Of a DNA stretch of 40,024 bases, positions 25,135-33,787 are shown piece by piece. The DNA is taken from contig CAZOHG010000033.1 of NCBI GenBank assembly GCA_964579725.1, positions 1 to 40,024 of the forward strand, in the 5' to 3' direction. Source of the stretch: CAZOHG01 sp964579725. Lineage in GTDB: Bacteria; Zhuqueibacterota; JdFR-76; BMS3Abin05. A program made the translations under genes and the position numbers. The first letter of the stretch is position 1. The number at the start of each line of letters is the position of its first letter. The notes below the pieces were generated by a model. The model worked only from the letters and a program-made list of their open reading frames with translations, ran no database searches and was not told the origin of the DNA.

Positions 25135-27222
25135 TTATCGAATTATGACGAATTTACGAATCGCTTTTTTGTGATCCGGTGTTTCAAATACTGCAATGTA
25201 CACGCCGCTCACAACAACCTGACGGGAAGATGTAATGGAATTCCATGCCTCGTCGCCACTGGTGTCAGTGTGCTCAATGGTATCGACCAAATCCCCACGT
25301 TCCGTGTAAATTTTTATGGTACAAATTGGTGGCAAATTCAGGAACATAATCCGATCGGCACCGCTGATGCCGTATTGAATGTCCCTCGCCCGAATATTGT
25401 ACGGATTCGGCACCACGCGAATCTCGGCCAAAGATTTCCCGGGAGCACGCACTAAATGCGCGGGCTCATTGGTCATGGTGTAAAACATGCTGCTTTCCAA
25501 CGGTTCTCCCGGGTGAATATCATTGGTCGTTCCGTCGTCAAACGAGGTAATGTAATAATAATAGTCAAAACCGCGTACGGCCGTCGTATCCCAAAATTCA
25601 TGCGTAATCGGATTGCCCGAATTGCCGCCGCATTCGTAGATTTTCTGGTAAAAGGTGTCCGGCTGGAACATGGCGCGGTAGATTCGGTAGCCGGAGAAAT
25701 TGGGCCACGCTTCCGGCTCGTTGGACCATTTTAGCGTAATGCGATTCCCACCGGGCTGCACCTCGAAAAGACTGGGTGGAGGAGGCGGCTGCGGAATATT
25801 GAAATTCGACTGGTAGGTTTTAATGGCCCGCCGAAAGGTTTGAAAAAGCGAATCCTTTCCCGTAAAAACCCAGGCATCTTTGTATTTGTTAAAATCATTG
25901 GGATCATTGCTGATGGTGCCGTTGGGAAATTTAAACGGAGCCGCTTTATTCAGCCAGCGCGCGCCAATTGTAAAACACGAATCCCGATTTAGCCCGGCCA
26001 CTCCCTCGGCAATCACAATGTGAATGCTGTCACCGGGGGCCAGCGTGTAGGGACCGAAACCCTGTGACTGCGAATAGCCGCCACCGGTAGCCCCAAATTC
26101 ATCCGCATTTCCGTCGCCCACCAAATCAGCCTGTGATTTTGGCGGATGCCCCTTGGACATAGCCTCGTATTCGGAAGCCATTTGTCCGGCGTTAAATTGG
26201 TCGTTACCGGAATTAATGGCGGCGTCGGAGTCGATGTACCACGTCGTTGTGGGCTGGTAGAGATCGTCACTTTTGTCGGCAGCCGATTTATCCGCATGAA
26301 TAACAACCGTTCCGAGAAATTGTTGTGCACTCAAATGGCCGTCGTGGACAAAATCAGGCCCACCGATTTCATCACCAGGACCTGCCCATTTCGAATGTTT
26401 CCCATGCCAGGAATACTCCGCCCGGAAAGGATCCCCCTTTGAGGGGTCTTCTCCAATGACCTGGTTCATGGTGTTCCGTCCCCAGGAGGTATTTTGAGGC
26501 AGAAAATAATAGCCGTAAGGGCCGCCTTCGCGTGAAGGAGCGTACCGATATTGGAAGAAAAAAATCACACCGGATAGGGTTTTATTGACCTTCGTGCCCT
26601 TTTTATCGATAATCCCCGTATTTTTAAAGGTGTAATCGTAAATGAAGAAATTGTTGTAATATTTTTCACTGGAAGCGTAAATTTTCCGCGTCATGGTAAT
26701 GCCGATGGATGTATTGACCACATTGACCAATTCCCGATCCACGGGCAAATCCGGTTTCACTTCGTCCACAAAATCCAGATAATCAATTCGCGAAGCCGGG
26801 ATGCCACCCACTAAAACAACCGGATGCAGAAATTTCCCAAGCAGCTTAAATTCGACCGGCATAAACTCGTGCTGTTCATCCAAAACGCGCGGTCCAACGT
26901 GCACCACCTTAAAAGGAAATGTTTGATTCACCAGAGGATCCGTGTAATTGGTGGTTCCAATCCACAGAGCCTTGGCAGCTTTGCAATCCTGGTAGCGAAA
27001 TTGAGCCGGCCAACGAAGCCCGTCCTGCTGGTCGGAAACCAAATGCGTCCGCCCCACTTCGATTTCGCAGCCGCCGTCAGAATACCAGTCGTGCAGCATT
27101 CCGACCGCCATCCATTTACTCTGCTGGCTGCGAGCCGTATCGGGCAGCAGTACCGCAACCAGAGCAAAAACTGTTAGCAAAGTGAGCCAAAACCTGACTC
27201 CAATCGATTTGCGCTTCTTCAT
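25135..27222 (-). CDS. secreted partner protein A of the TonB receptor (FN3 plus variant sorting tail)
   Basis: The 695-residue paralogue of the gene at 18770 has a signal peptide (about 1-32, ending ARSQ). Blocks shared by both proteins are RWPAQFRYQD, NVVNTSIGITMTRKIY, FFIYDYTFKNTG, DSIHIVIAEGVAGLNR, an FN3 domain (GGNRITLKW to FDYYYYITSFDDG) and the C-terminal region VVPNPYNIRARD, IMFLNLPP, IKIYTERGDLV and RKFVIIR. The last part resembles a T9SS type-A tail in which NYPNPFNP has become VVPNPYN. AAGAGGA precedes the start. Always directly downstream of a SusC-like receptor here, it is the best candidate for a lid or substrate-binding partner in place of SusD; that function is an inference. 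Confidence 0.8.
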   Translation of the reverse strand: MKKRKSIGVRFWLTLLTVFALVAVLLPDTARSQQSKWMAVGMLHDWYSDGGCEIEVGRTHLVSDQQDGLRWPAQFRYQDCKAAKALWIGTTNYTDPLVNQTFPFKVVHVGPRVLDEQHEFMPVEFKLLGKFLHPVVLVGGIPASRIDYLDFVDEVKPDLPVDRELVNVVNTSIGITMTRKIYASSEKYYNNFFIYDYTFKNTGIIDKKGTKVNKTLSGVIFFFQYRYAPSREGGPYGYYFLPQNTSWGRNTMNQVIGEDPSKGDPFRAEYSWHGKHSKWAGPGDEIGGPDFVHDGHLSAQQFLGTVVIHADKSAADKSDDLYQPTTTWYIDSDAAINSGNDQFNAGQMASEYEAMSKGHPPKSQADLVGDGNADEFGATGGGYSQSQGFGPYTLAPGDSIHIVIAEGVAGLNRDSCFTIGARWLNKAAPFKFPNGTISNDPNDFNKYKDAWVFTGKDSLFQTFRRAIKTYQSNFNIPQPPPPPSLFEVQPGGNRITLKWSNEPEAWPNFSGYRIYRAMFQPDTFYQKIYECGGNSGNPITHEFWDTTAVRGFDYYYYITSFDDGTTNDIHPGEPLESSMFYTMTNEPAHLVRAPGKSLAEIRVVPNPYNIRARDIQYGISGADRIMFLNLPPICTIKIYTERGDLVDTIEHTDTSGDEAWNSITSSRQVVVSGVYIAVFETPDHKKAIRKFVIIR

Positions 27223-27260
27223 GGTTTATCCTCTTTCTCTAAAAGTCCTACACATTTCTA

Positions 27261-30200
27261 TTAAAGATGAAATGAAATTGCCAAACCGAAGAAAATGCTT
27301 CTGGGATCCAAAAACGTAAAAAAAGTTTGATTGGGCATGTCAATATACGCTTTTTTGTCCAACACGTCTTTGATTTTTGAATATTCCACTCGTTGCCAGG
27401 AATTGTTCCGGTACTGCATATAAAATTGTGTTTGGGCGTTGTAGTAAATGACCTCAGGGTCCGGGGTTTTGACTTGGTCCAATTCAGACACCCACTCCAT
27501 GGGTTGGTAGGCGACGCCGTCGGGACGGTAGTCACCTGGCTTATCATTGCCTGGAATATTTCCGTACCCCAATTTTTCGCCCACATCCTTTGGTAGATGA
27601 AGCGATTCCATATAAAAATTGTAATCGTGCATATTGTAAAACGAAAGCCAGGAAAATCGCTTCAAATTAAAGGCATTGAACACATCGACAAACAGCCGTA
27701 CATCAAATTTTTTGAACGGAATAATTTTCTGTAGTTTTAAGTCAATGTTTTTATAGCTTTTACGCTGAACATTGTACTGAATTCCGGGAACATTATTCGG
27801 ATTCCACGTAAACCAACTTCCCGCCGTCCAGCGTGCAATGATATTAAAATTCCATCCGGCAAGCGGATAGAAATTGAAATAGCGGCGGCCGAAGTCCATA
27901 GGTGTGTGGATATCCACATAGGCCTTAATGCGCGGCGTCGGCCGCGGTCTGAATTGAACCGGATTTCGCCGGAGATATTCGCGCTGGTCAGCCGGGTTTT
28001 CGTAATAACGTGCGGAACCAAAATAGCCGGAGGAGCCAACCCGGTATTCGTAATTGATATTACCGGTCAGCCAGCGTCCCGCCATCTTGGTCAAATCCGC
28101 TTCAAAACCGCGAATATCTTCGTAGGCGTGACTGGTAATCTTGCGGTAATTGACTTTCCCGTCAAAACTAATGTACCGCACCCAGAATTCTTCGTCGGTA
28201 ATATCTTTGTAATATGCAGCCAGGTGAAAGAGATAGCTGTTGGAAATCGCCTGGTCAAATCCTAATTCGTACGCAACCGTTTTGGCCAGATTAATCGTAG
28301 GGTCTCCCATCCGATTTAACTTATGCCGGAGGTCCCGTTGAATCCGATACAAACGTTCCGAAGTGGGTACCTGACGGTAATGACCGTAATTAAAATAAAG
28401 TTTGGAGTTTTCTGTAATCGGGTGCGAAATGGCCAGACGCGGACTAAATTTAACGGTCGGTTTTAGTTTCTTAGTCAGGAACTTGGAGTCCTCATCCATA
28501 TTGTAGCCTTCCGCAAAGAAATCCCGCTCGTAAGGCTTTACATTGTACCAATTTCCGTTGGGATACGTGACATCGGCAATCAAACCCAAGGTTGAAATAA
28601 ATCCTTGGTACTCCAATTTGTCCTGAATGTAAAAATTGCCGCGCCACGGACTTCGGTCAATTTTAGTCCACGTATTGCCTTCCGGCAAAAATTTATTCAC
28701 CATTCCAAAAGACATGCGGAATTGATCGTACACAATATTAAAGCCGGTTTTAATTTGATTGTTTTCATTTACCTGGCTGGTCAGATCGAAACGCGCCGAC
28801 GTGGTTTTAATCAAACTGTAATCCCGTGCCGTACTCACGGCGCCGCCAAGACTGATTTGCTTTCCAATTCCGTAGGAAGGCTCCGGCCAATAGCCAACAG
28901 GGGCCTCATCCACAAAATAGCCGGGGAAAATTTCATATTTCTTTGTCGTATCCCGCAAAGCAGGCGGAGACGTAAAATATTTAAACCGAATTTGCTTCGC
29001 CTGCACTTCATAAAAGGTAAACGGACTCAAAACGTGGGTCAATTTAGCGGACAACGTCCCGTAATAGCGAGCTGTGGGGGAATAATAAATATCCGTGTAG
29101 ATTCGCCACGGCACCGTAAAACCTCTTCGATTGACCACACTTGCCACACCACCCGTGGTGCGAAAATAACTGGTTCCCCCTGCGCGGTCAGCATTTGTGG
29201 CAAAGGTTTCACCATAAATACCCAAAATGCTGAATTTCATCGAAGGAGTAATGTCGGAGGTAATTTTTGTCATGACACTCTGATTGGTAAAGGCGTCGCG
29301 ACTTAATCGCATAAGGTACATATCGCGTTCGCGCCGGTAGGAGGAATAGAAACGCAAATGCCCCAAATATTTGCTAATAAAAGGTACGGGGCCGCCGAAA
29401 CCGGCATCAATATTGTAATCGGGCTTTTTAATGTCGCCTTGTTTTCGATGCTGCCATTCGTAGATGCGTTGGGCGGCTTCAGGAGTCAGATCATTGGTTG
29501 GGTCTTTGTCTTTTAATGTACGGTCAGCCACGGCATTCCAGCCTTCGAAAACAGGGTACTGGCGCTGCATGTATTTGCCCCACGCCCCGTTTTCGGTACC
29601 CGTCCAACACACGGCCGGGTCCAAATAGGGACGCAGCCAAAAGGATTTGGGGTCGTACGGAGAAATGCCAAAATGCTTGGGCGCCGCCGGACGAATTTTG
29701 TACGAAACCGTCCCGCTGTAATGTTTTCGATCTCCCTCTTTTGTGACCATATTCACAACACCCGAGCGCACGTTCCCGTACTCAGCACTAAAACCACCGG
29801 TCTGAACCGAAACTTCCTGCACGGCGCTCAGCGGCACCAGAGAAATCGGTTGATTGGTACGCTCGTCCCGCAAGGAAATTCCATCTACCATAAAAAGCGT
29901 TTGGTCAGATCCCCCACCGCGGATGGACATCCCCGACGTCACGCCGGCCTGGTAGCCGACTAAATCGTTTACACTATTAACAGGTAAAACTTCAATTTGT
30001 TTGGAGGAAATGTTTTTTTGACTGGCCGCCACATCCTTTTGCACCGGTGGCCGCTTGGCTACCACCACTACGGCTTTTTCCCGAATCACGGACGAGCTTA
30101 ATTTGGCGTCGATTTGAGTGGTTAGATCAATTTTGACCCGAACCCCTTTGACTACGTAGGGTTGATAGCCAATCATTGAAAACCGTAACGTGTAAACTCC

Positions 30201-30407
30201 CGGCGGAATATTCAAAATCACATAGTACCCATCTGCACGCGTGGCCGCCCCCATATTGGTTCCCTCGACAATGACATTGACACCAGGCAACGGCTGACCT
30301 GTTTGCGCATCCTTCACTTTGCCCGCTATTTTTCCGGTTGTACCGGCAAAAAGGGCATTTGACAAGAGTGCAAGGCTTGCAATTACCAGAAATAATCGCT
30401 TCATCAT
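27261..30407 (-). CDS. SusC-like TonB-dependent receptor, first copy
   Basis: The product is 1048 residues from the ATG at 30407, chosen because AGAGGAG lies seven bases upstream; the frame is open to 30452. It has a signal peptide (about 1-22), a carboxypeptidase-regulatory-like domain about 23-108 (GKIAGKVKDAQTGQPLPGVN), a plug (VNDLVGYQAGVTSGMSIRGG, FMVDGISLRDERTN, VQTGGFSAEYGNVRSGVVNM) and a barrel ending LAISFHL. It is the first gene of the minus-strand locus, served by the promoter at 30601-30629, with a 38-base gap to partner A. It is colinear with the receptor at 20949 but clearly diverged, so the duplication is old and the two may take different ligands. Confidence 0.93.
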   Translation of the reverse strand: MMKRLFLVIASLALLSNALFAGTTGKIAGKVKDAQTGQPLPGVNVIVEGTNMGAATRADGYYVILNIPPGVYTLRFSMIGYQPYVVKGVRVKIDLTTQIDAKLSSSVIREKAVVVVAKRPPVQKDVAASQKNISSKQIEVLPVNSVNDLVGYQAGVTSGMSIRGGGSDQTLFMVDGISLRDERTNQPISLVPLSAVQEVSVQTGGFSAEYGNVRSGVVNMVTKEGDRKHYSGTVSYKIRPAAPKHFGISPYDPKSFWLRPYLDPAVCWTGTENGAWGKYMQRQYPVFEGWNAVADRTLKDKDPTNDLTPEAAQRIYEWQHRKQGDIKKPDYNIDAGFGGPVPFISKYLGHLRFYSSYRRERDMYLMRLSRDAFTNQSVMTKITSDITPSMKFSILGIYGETFATNADRAGGTSYFRTTGGVASVVNRRGFTVPWRIYTDIYYSPTARYYGTLSAKLTHVLSPFTFYEVQAKQIRFKYFTSPPALRDTTKKYEIFPGYFVDEAPVGYWPEPSYGIGKQISLGGAVSTARDYSLIKTTSARFDLTSQVNENNQIKTGFNIVYDQFRMSFGMVNKFLPEGNTWTKIDRSPWRGNFYIQDKLEYQGFISTLGLIADVTYPNGNWYNVKPYERDFFAEGYNMDEDSKFLTKKLKPTVKFSPRLAISHPITENSKLYFNYGHYRQVPTSERLYRIQRDLRHKLNRMGDPTINLAKTVAYELGFDQAISNSYLFHLAAYYKDITDEEFWVRYISFDGKVNYRKITSHAYEDIRGFEADLTKMAGRWLTGNINYEYRVGSSGYFGSARYYENPADQREYLRRNPVQFRPRPTPRIKAYVDIHTPMDFGRRYFNFYPLAGWNFNIIARWTAGSWFTWNPNNVPGIQYNVQRKSYKNIDLKLQKIIPFKKFDVRLFVDVFNAFNLKRFSWLSFYNMHDYNFYMESLHLPKDVGEKLGYGNIPGNDKPGDYRPDGVAYQPMEWVSELDQVKTPDPEVIYYNAQTQFYMQYRNNSWQRVEYSKIKDVLDKKAYIDMPNQTFFTFLDPRSIFFGLAISFHL

Positions 30408-30511
30408 TGAAGTACTCCTCTTTCTGTAAAATCGGGATAAAAGGTTCTGCATAAAGCTTCAAGAGAGAAAATGAAAGGCATCGTTGAAAATCCGGGATTT
30501 GTGATCACTGC

Positions 30512-30549
30512 AAAAAAAATAACCTATTTTTTCTTTCCCAAAAATAGGT
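30512..30549 (-). terminator. hairpin plus U-tract in the leader of the receptor locus (attenuator candidate)
   Basis: Arms ACCTATTTTT and AAAAATAGGT (30522-30531 and 30540-30549) are perfect complements with an 8-base loop. On the minus transcript the stem is followed within two bases by eight T (complement of 30512-30519). It lies between the promoter (30601-30629) and the start codon (30407), so it could end transcription early. The AT-rich stem makes it weak. Confidence 0.45.
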
Positions 30550-30600
30550 AATCTGGCAAAAACCAAATCGCACCACGTCGTTGACGAAAATTGCATTACA

Positions 30601-30629
30601 ATTTTACAAAAAATATTTTTTATAGTCAA
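30601..30629 (-). promoter_or_regulatory. sigma70-type promoter of the receptor locus
   Basis: On the minus strand TTGACT (complement of 30624-30629) and TAAAAT (complement of 30601-30606) stand 17 bases apart, in an AT-rich stretch. The predicted transcript has a leader of about 187 bases before the ATG at 30407. The rest of the 30408-31220 intergenic region shows no gene on either strand. Confidence 0.55.
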
Positions 30630-30968
30630 GAGTTTTTTTTAAATATTTTGATTTTTGTCAATAAACTTGCGCCAAATATTTTCGCAGCATAATTTCCCGC
30701 AAAGGATAATTCCTTAATTTTTATAAAAATCCCAAAATTCCATTTTTTCTTTTCCCTATCTTCATTGAACAAACCCAAAGCACGTATGTTAGGATTTCTA
30801 AGCAATCGGTTGCTTAAGTCGAAAATTTGAAACGCCCAAAAACGGAAGCTGTTTTCGGAATGGGACCCCCCAAATAGGGAGGGAATATTCATCAATAAGG
30901 AAGGGGAGCGAAACAAAATACAAAAGCCACATTTTCCGCCGGTGTCCGTGCCCAAACCAATTGGTCTC

Positions 30969-30989
30969 TTCTACCGGAAACCGGTAGAA
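30969..30989. repeat. 9-bp perfect dyad in the divergent intergenic region
   Basis: TTCTACCGG (30969-30977) and CCGGTAGAA (30981-30989) flank AAA. It is GC-richer than its surroundings, lies about 350 bases from the receptor promoter and 160 from the + strand promoter, and has no T tract. It may be an operator or a structured RNA element. Confidence 0.4.
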
Positions 30990-31148
30990 AGGTCTTCGCT
31001 TCCTCACTTAATTCGAGCTGCATCGATCTGCGCACGAACCAGTCTTTTCATTTGTCCAAGCGCTTACGAAGGGCTCCACGTAGCCGGTTCTTTTCGAAAA
31101 TTTTTACACCGCGTTGGTTTTGGGTTTTCATTAACTTGTTTTTTCTTA

Positions 31149-31177
31149 TTGCAATCCATTCTCACTGAAGTTATATT
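31149..31177 (+). promoter_or_regulatory. sigma70-type promoter of the orphan membrane gene
   Basis: TTGCAA at 31149-31154 and TATATT at 31172-31177 are separated by 17 bases. The start of transcription would be near 31184, giving a short leader before the ATG at 31221, which has AGAGGTG as ribosome-binding site. Confidence 0.5.
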
Positions 31178-31220
31178 AGTAAAAATAATTTCTTTGCACA
31201 AACTCTAAAGAGGTGACGCC

Positions 31221-32066
31221 ATGGGACACTCGAACAAATCCTTTTGGGCCAATACGTATTTTTTGTGGGCGGTCGCACTCCTTGTAACACTGGCAGCAGC
31301 CCGCTACCAAAAAGTGACGGGCCCTACCTACCCCGTTCAAGGTGAAGTCATTGTAGATTCTACTCATGTCACGTACACTTTTTTGCGCAGCCACGGCGGC
31401 GCCGGAGATCAGCCGGTCGAGTTGACCATTCCGGACACCTCGGTTACGGGAGTCCTGCGTTACCGCCATTATCCGACCCACGAAAAATGGACGGAAATTC
31501 CCCTTAAACGTCAGGGACACAAACTTGTGGCGTCACTCCCCCACCAACCACCGGCAGGCAAATTGGAATACCGCATTTTGCTGAACAGCAAGCAGGGCCA
31601 GGTTTCGGTTCCCCCAGATGAAGCAGTGGTCACACGATTTAAGGGCGCCGTACCCGCAGGCGTTTTAATCCCCCACATTTTCTTTATGTTTTTGGCCATG
31701 TTGTTCTCCACGCGGGCGGGCCTGGAAGCATTGGTCAATCCCAAGGGCAATATTCGGGTCTTGACTTTTTGGACCATCGGACTGCTTTTCCTCGGAGGTT
31801 TAATCCTCGGCCCGATCGTTCAGAAATTCGCTTTCGGAGCTTTTTGGACAGGGGTTCCGTTTGGGTGGGATTTAACGGACAACAAAACGCTGATTGCCTT
31901 TTTAGCCTGGCTTTTGGCCCTCCTATTTGTGCTTAAAAAAGGTGCTCAGGCCCGTTGGTGGGTTCTTTTCGCGTCGCTTGTCCTGATTGCCGTTTTTTTA
32001 ATCCCGCACAGCATGCACGGTTCTCAGTTGAAATACGACGAAACGGGGAAAATTCTTTCGGACTAA
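31221..32066 (+). CDS. uncharacterised multi-spanning membrane protein
   Basis: I do not recognise a characterised family for this 281-residue protein. It has one N-terminal membrane segment (about 9-26), then an extracytoplasmic beta-rich part of roughly 115 residues (VTYTFLRSHGG, VLRYRHYPTHEKW) that resembles an immunoglobulin-like sandwich. Four further hydrophobic segments follow (about 148-166, 178-198, 227-243 and 250-266). Polar patches between them are GWDLTDNKT and the terminal IPHSMHGS; together with IPHIFF they place several His residues next to membrane segments, as heme- or metal-binding proteins do. It is the only + strand gene between two large minus-strand loci and has its own promoter. 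The function is open. Confidence 0.75.
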   Translation: MGHSNKSFWANTYFLWAVALLVTLAAARYQKVTGPTYPVQGEVIVDSTHVTYTFLRSHGGAGDQPVELTIPDTSVTGVLRYRHYPTHEKWTEIPLKRQGHKLVASLPHQPPAGKLEYRILLNSKQGQVSVPPDEAVVTRFKGAVPAGVLIPHIFFMFLAMLFSTRAGLEALVNPKGNIRVLTFWTIGLLFLGGLILGPIVQKFAFGAFWTGVPFGWDLTDNKTLIAFLAWLLALLFVLKKGAQARWWVLFASLVLIAVFLIPHSMHGSQLKYDETGKILSD

Positions 32067-32192
32067 GTGCTCCTGTCTCGCTCAACTGAAACCAAAGCTG
32101 AAATGGCATTCGGCTTTCAAATTCGTTTGGCTCTTTTCCTTAATAGAAGAGCCGGAACCAATTCGTTTTTTGGACAGGCTAACCAACCCGTC

Positions 32193-32212
32193 AAAAACCG
32201 ACTAAAATCGGT
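32193..32212 (-). terminator. terminator whose loop holds the stop codon
   Basis: On the minus strand a 5-base stem ACCGA/TCGGT (complement of 32197-32212) is followed by four more T. The six-base loop contains the TAG stop of the beta-barrel gene. The stem is short, so termination may be inefficient. A second hairpin at 32129-32153 could serve the convergent + strand gene, with a T run 12 bases away. Confidence 0.4.
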
Positions 32213-33785
32213 GGTCCACGGAAAGACTTAGAATGCTTTCGTGGAACGTTCCGGACGGGCGCAGGTAGTCTAACCGCCGCAAAGCCAATCGAAGTCCGTC
32301 GGCACGACTGATCCGAAAACGGGAGCTGAGCTGCGTGGAAAGCGAATGGTAGCCCTTCCCGTTCCGAAAGCTGGTGGAGAAATGGGTGGCCAGCCTTCGC
32401 CCAAATCCCCGGTGGCGAAATTGCAGCCCGAAAATGCTCACCTGCACCTTGGTTCCCCGGTAATTGGTCAGCGCCGTTCCGGCCGAAAACCCGCCGCGCA
32501 AATGGGACGACCACTCGGATTCCAGCCGAAACGTGGCGTTGGTGGCGTCGTACTCGCCCCGCCACTGTTTCGAGTTCTGGTAACTGTACGCCAGCCGCGC
32601 CGTGTGCCTTCTTCCCAAAAAGGAAAGGCGCTTCCAGAGATTCGCCGACAGCCGCGTGCCTTCAAAGGTAACGCGCATGGAATCTTCCTTAATTCGGGTC
32701 CCTTTCCCGAAACTGAGATTCATCCCCAGGGATTCTACCGGCCGAAGGTCGACCCCGGTTTGCCAGTAATTCCGCCGATTTGTGCTGATCTTGTCTTTCC
32801 GCAAATTGTCGTGGTAGGAATTAAATCGCCCCGAAAGCGTGACTTTTCGGGGGATCGCCAGAATGCGGGCATTCAAATTGAACTGGGTTCGATCGTTCAC
32901 CAAATAGGGAACGCCAAAGGACATGAAACCCGGCCCGAACCAGGCGTAGCGCGTTTGAAGACTAACGCGCCGTAAACGCAGGGCTCCCGCCAATTTGTAT
33001 GAATAATCCGCCCGGGTGCTCAAACGCGGGGTGAAAAGGGACGAAATGGAGTTGAAAAACTTGGCGTAACCTTCGGGCATCTGGTTCCGAAGCGTTGTGT
33101 CGATTGGGGCGCTGCGCTCGTCAAGAGAGTGCAAACTGCCGGCGCCTTCCGCCCCCACTCGAAATTTTCCGTGAAAAAGGTTGAGTGCAAATTCGGTCGT
33201 CAGCAGCAGGTTTTCCTGCGGCGTCAGATTGTCAGTAGAGGCAATGGAATTGGAATCGTCTGCGGCGTGGAGCAGCGCCACACTCCAGTGCGAGCGGCTT
33301 CGTTTTCCGATTCCCATTTGCACCGCCCACAACTTCCGCTTGAAGTAACTTTGCGGCACTGCTTTTTGACTCTGTCCCGCCACGATATTAATGTGGAAGA
33401 ATTTCGGTTTAAGGTCAATGCCGCCGCCGCGAATGTGAACCCCGCTGATGTACGAATTGACCCGCGCATTGAAATCGCCGGCGTGGAAGGTCACCCATTT
33501 CCAACGAGGATTAATTCCGAATCGATTAAACGGCTGGCGAAAACGGGTCTCCTCCGTGGACACCATAATTTCGAAAGGAAAGGACATATTAAAAACCGTG
33601 ACCACCGGGCGGATGTACACCTGTCCTCGGGTGGGGTCTCGTCTGGCTTCGCGCCCCTGCATTTTGTACACTTCACCGTACGTACCGGCCGTTCCCGAAA
33701 TCTTAAACGTCTGGGCTTCCAATAGCCCCGCCAGTCCGAAAATAAAAAGTCCCGCTAAAATTCCGAAGGCAGGCTTTAAACGCAT
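32202..33785 (-). CDS. outer-membrane beta-barrel protein
   Basis: The product is 527 residues from the ATG at 33785, which has AAGGAG nine bases upstream and lies only two bases after the stop of the TPR gene. A signal peptide covers about 1-23 (GLAGLLEAQ). The chain consists of alternating strands with many Arg- and aromatic-rich turns and ends in SLSVDHRF, a terminal Phe as in barrels inserted by Bam. A segment near residues 95-115 (HAGDFNARVNSYISGVHIRG) recalls a block of large FCB surface-barrel proteins, including parts of SprA-like proteins; this is a resemblance by eye only. It is the last gene of the operon and is presumably its outer-membrane port or anchor. Confidence 0.7.
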   Translation of the reverse strand: MRLKPAFGILAGLFIFGLAGLLEAQTFKISGTAGTYGEVYKMQGREARRDPTRGQVYIRPVVTVFNMSFPFEIMVSTEETRFRQPFNRFGINPRWKWVTFHAGDFNARVNSYISGVHIRGGGIDLKPKFFHINIVAGQSQKAVPQSYFKRKLWAVQMGIGKRSRSHWSVALLHAADDSNSIASTDNLTPQENLLLTTEFALNLFHGKFRVGAEGAGSLHSLDERSAPIDTTLRNQMPEGYAKFFNSISSLFTPRLSTRADYSYKLAGALRLRRVSLQTRYAWFGPGFMSFGVPYLVNDRTQFNLNARILAIPRKVTLSGRFNSYHDNLRKDKISTNRRNYWQTGVDLRPVESLGMNLSFGKGTRIKEDSMRVTFEGTRLSANLWKRLSFLGRRHTARLAYSYQNSKQWRGEYDATNATFRLESEWSSHLRGGFSAGTALTNYRGTKVQVSIFGLQFRHRGFGRRLATHFSTSFRNGKGYHSLSTQLSSRFRISRADGLRLALRRLDYLRPSGTFHESILSLSVDHRF

Positions 33786-33787
33786 AG

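Noticed and set aside
28605..29306. 233-codon open frame on the + strand
   Set aside because: It lies fully antisense to the first TonB receptor barrel and is a codon-bias shadow; composition is Arg/His/Ile-rich without domain features.
27261..30407. recent duplication or recombination hot spot between the two TonB receptor genes
   Set aside because: The proteins are colinear, but the DNA of even the conserved N-terminal domains has many differences, so the copies are old and no recent conversion is visible.
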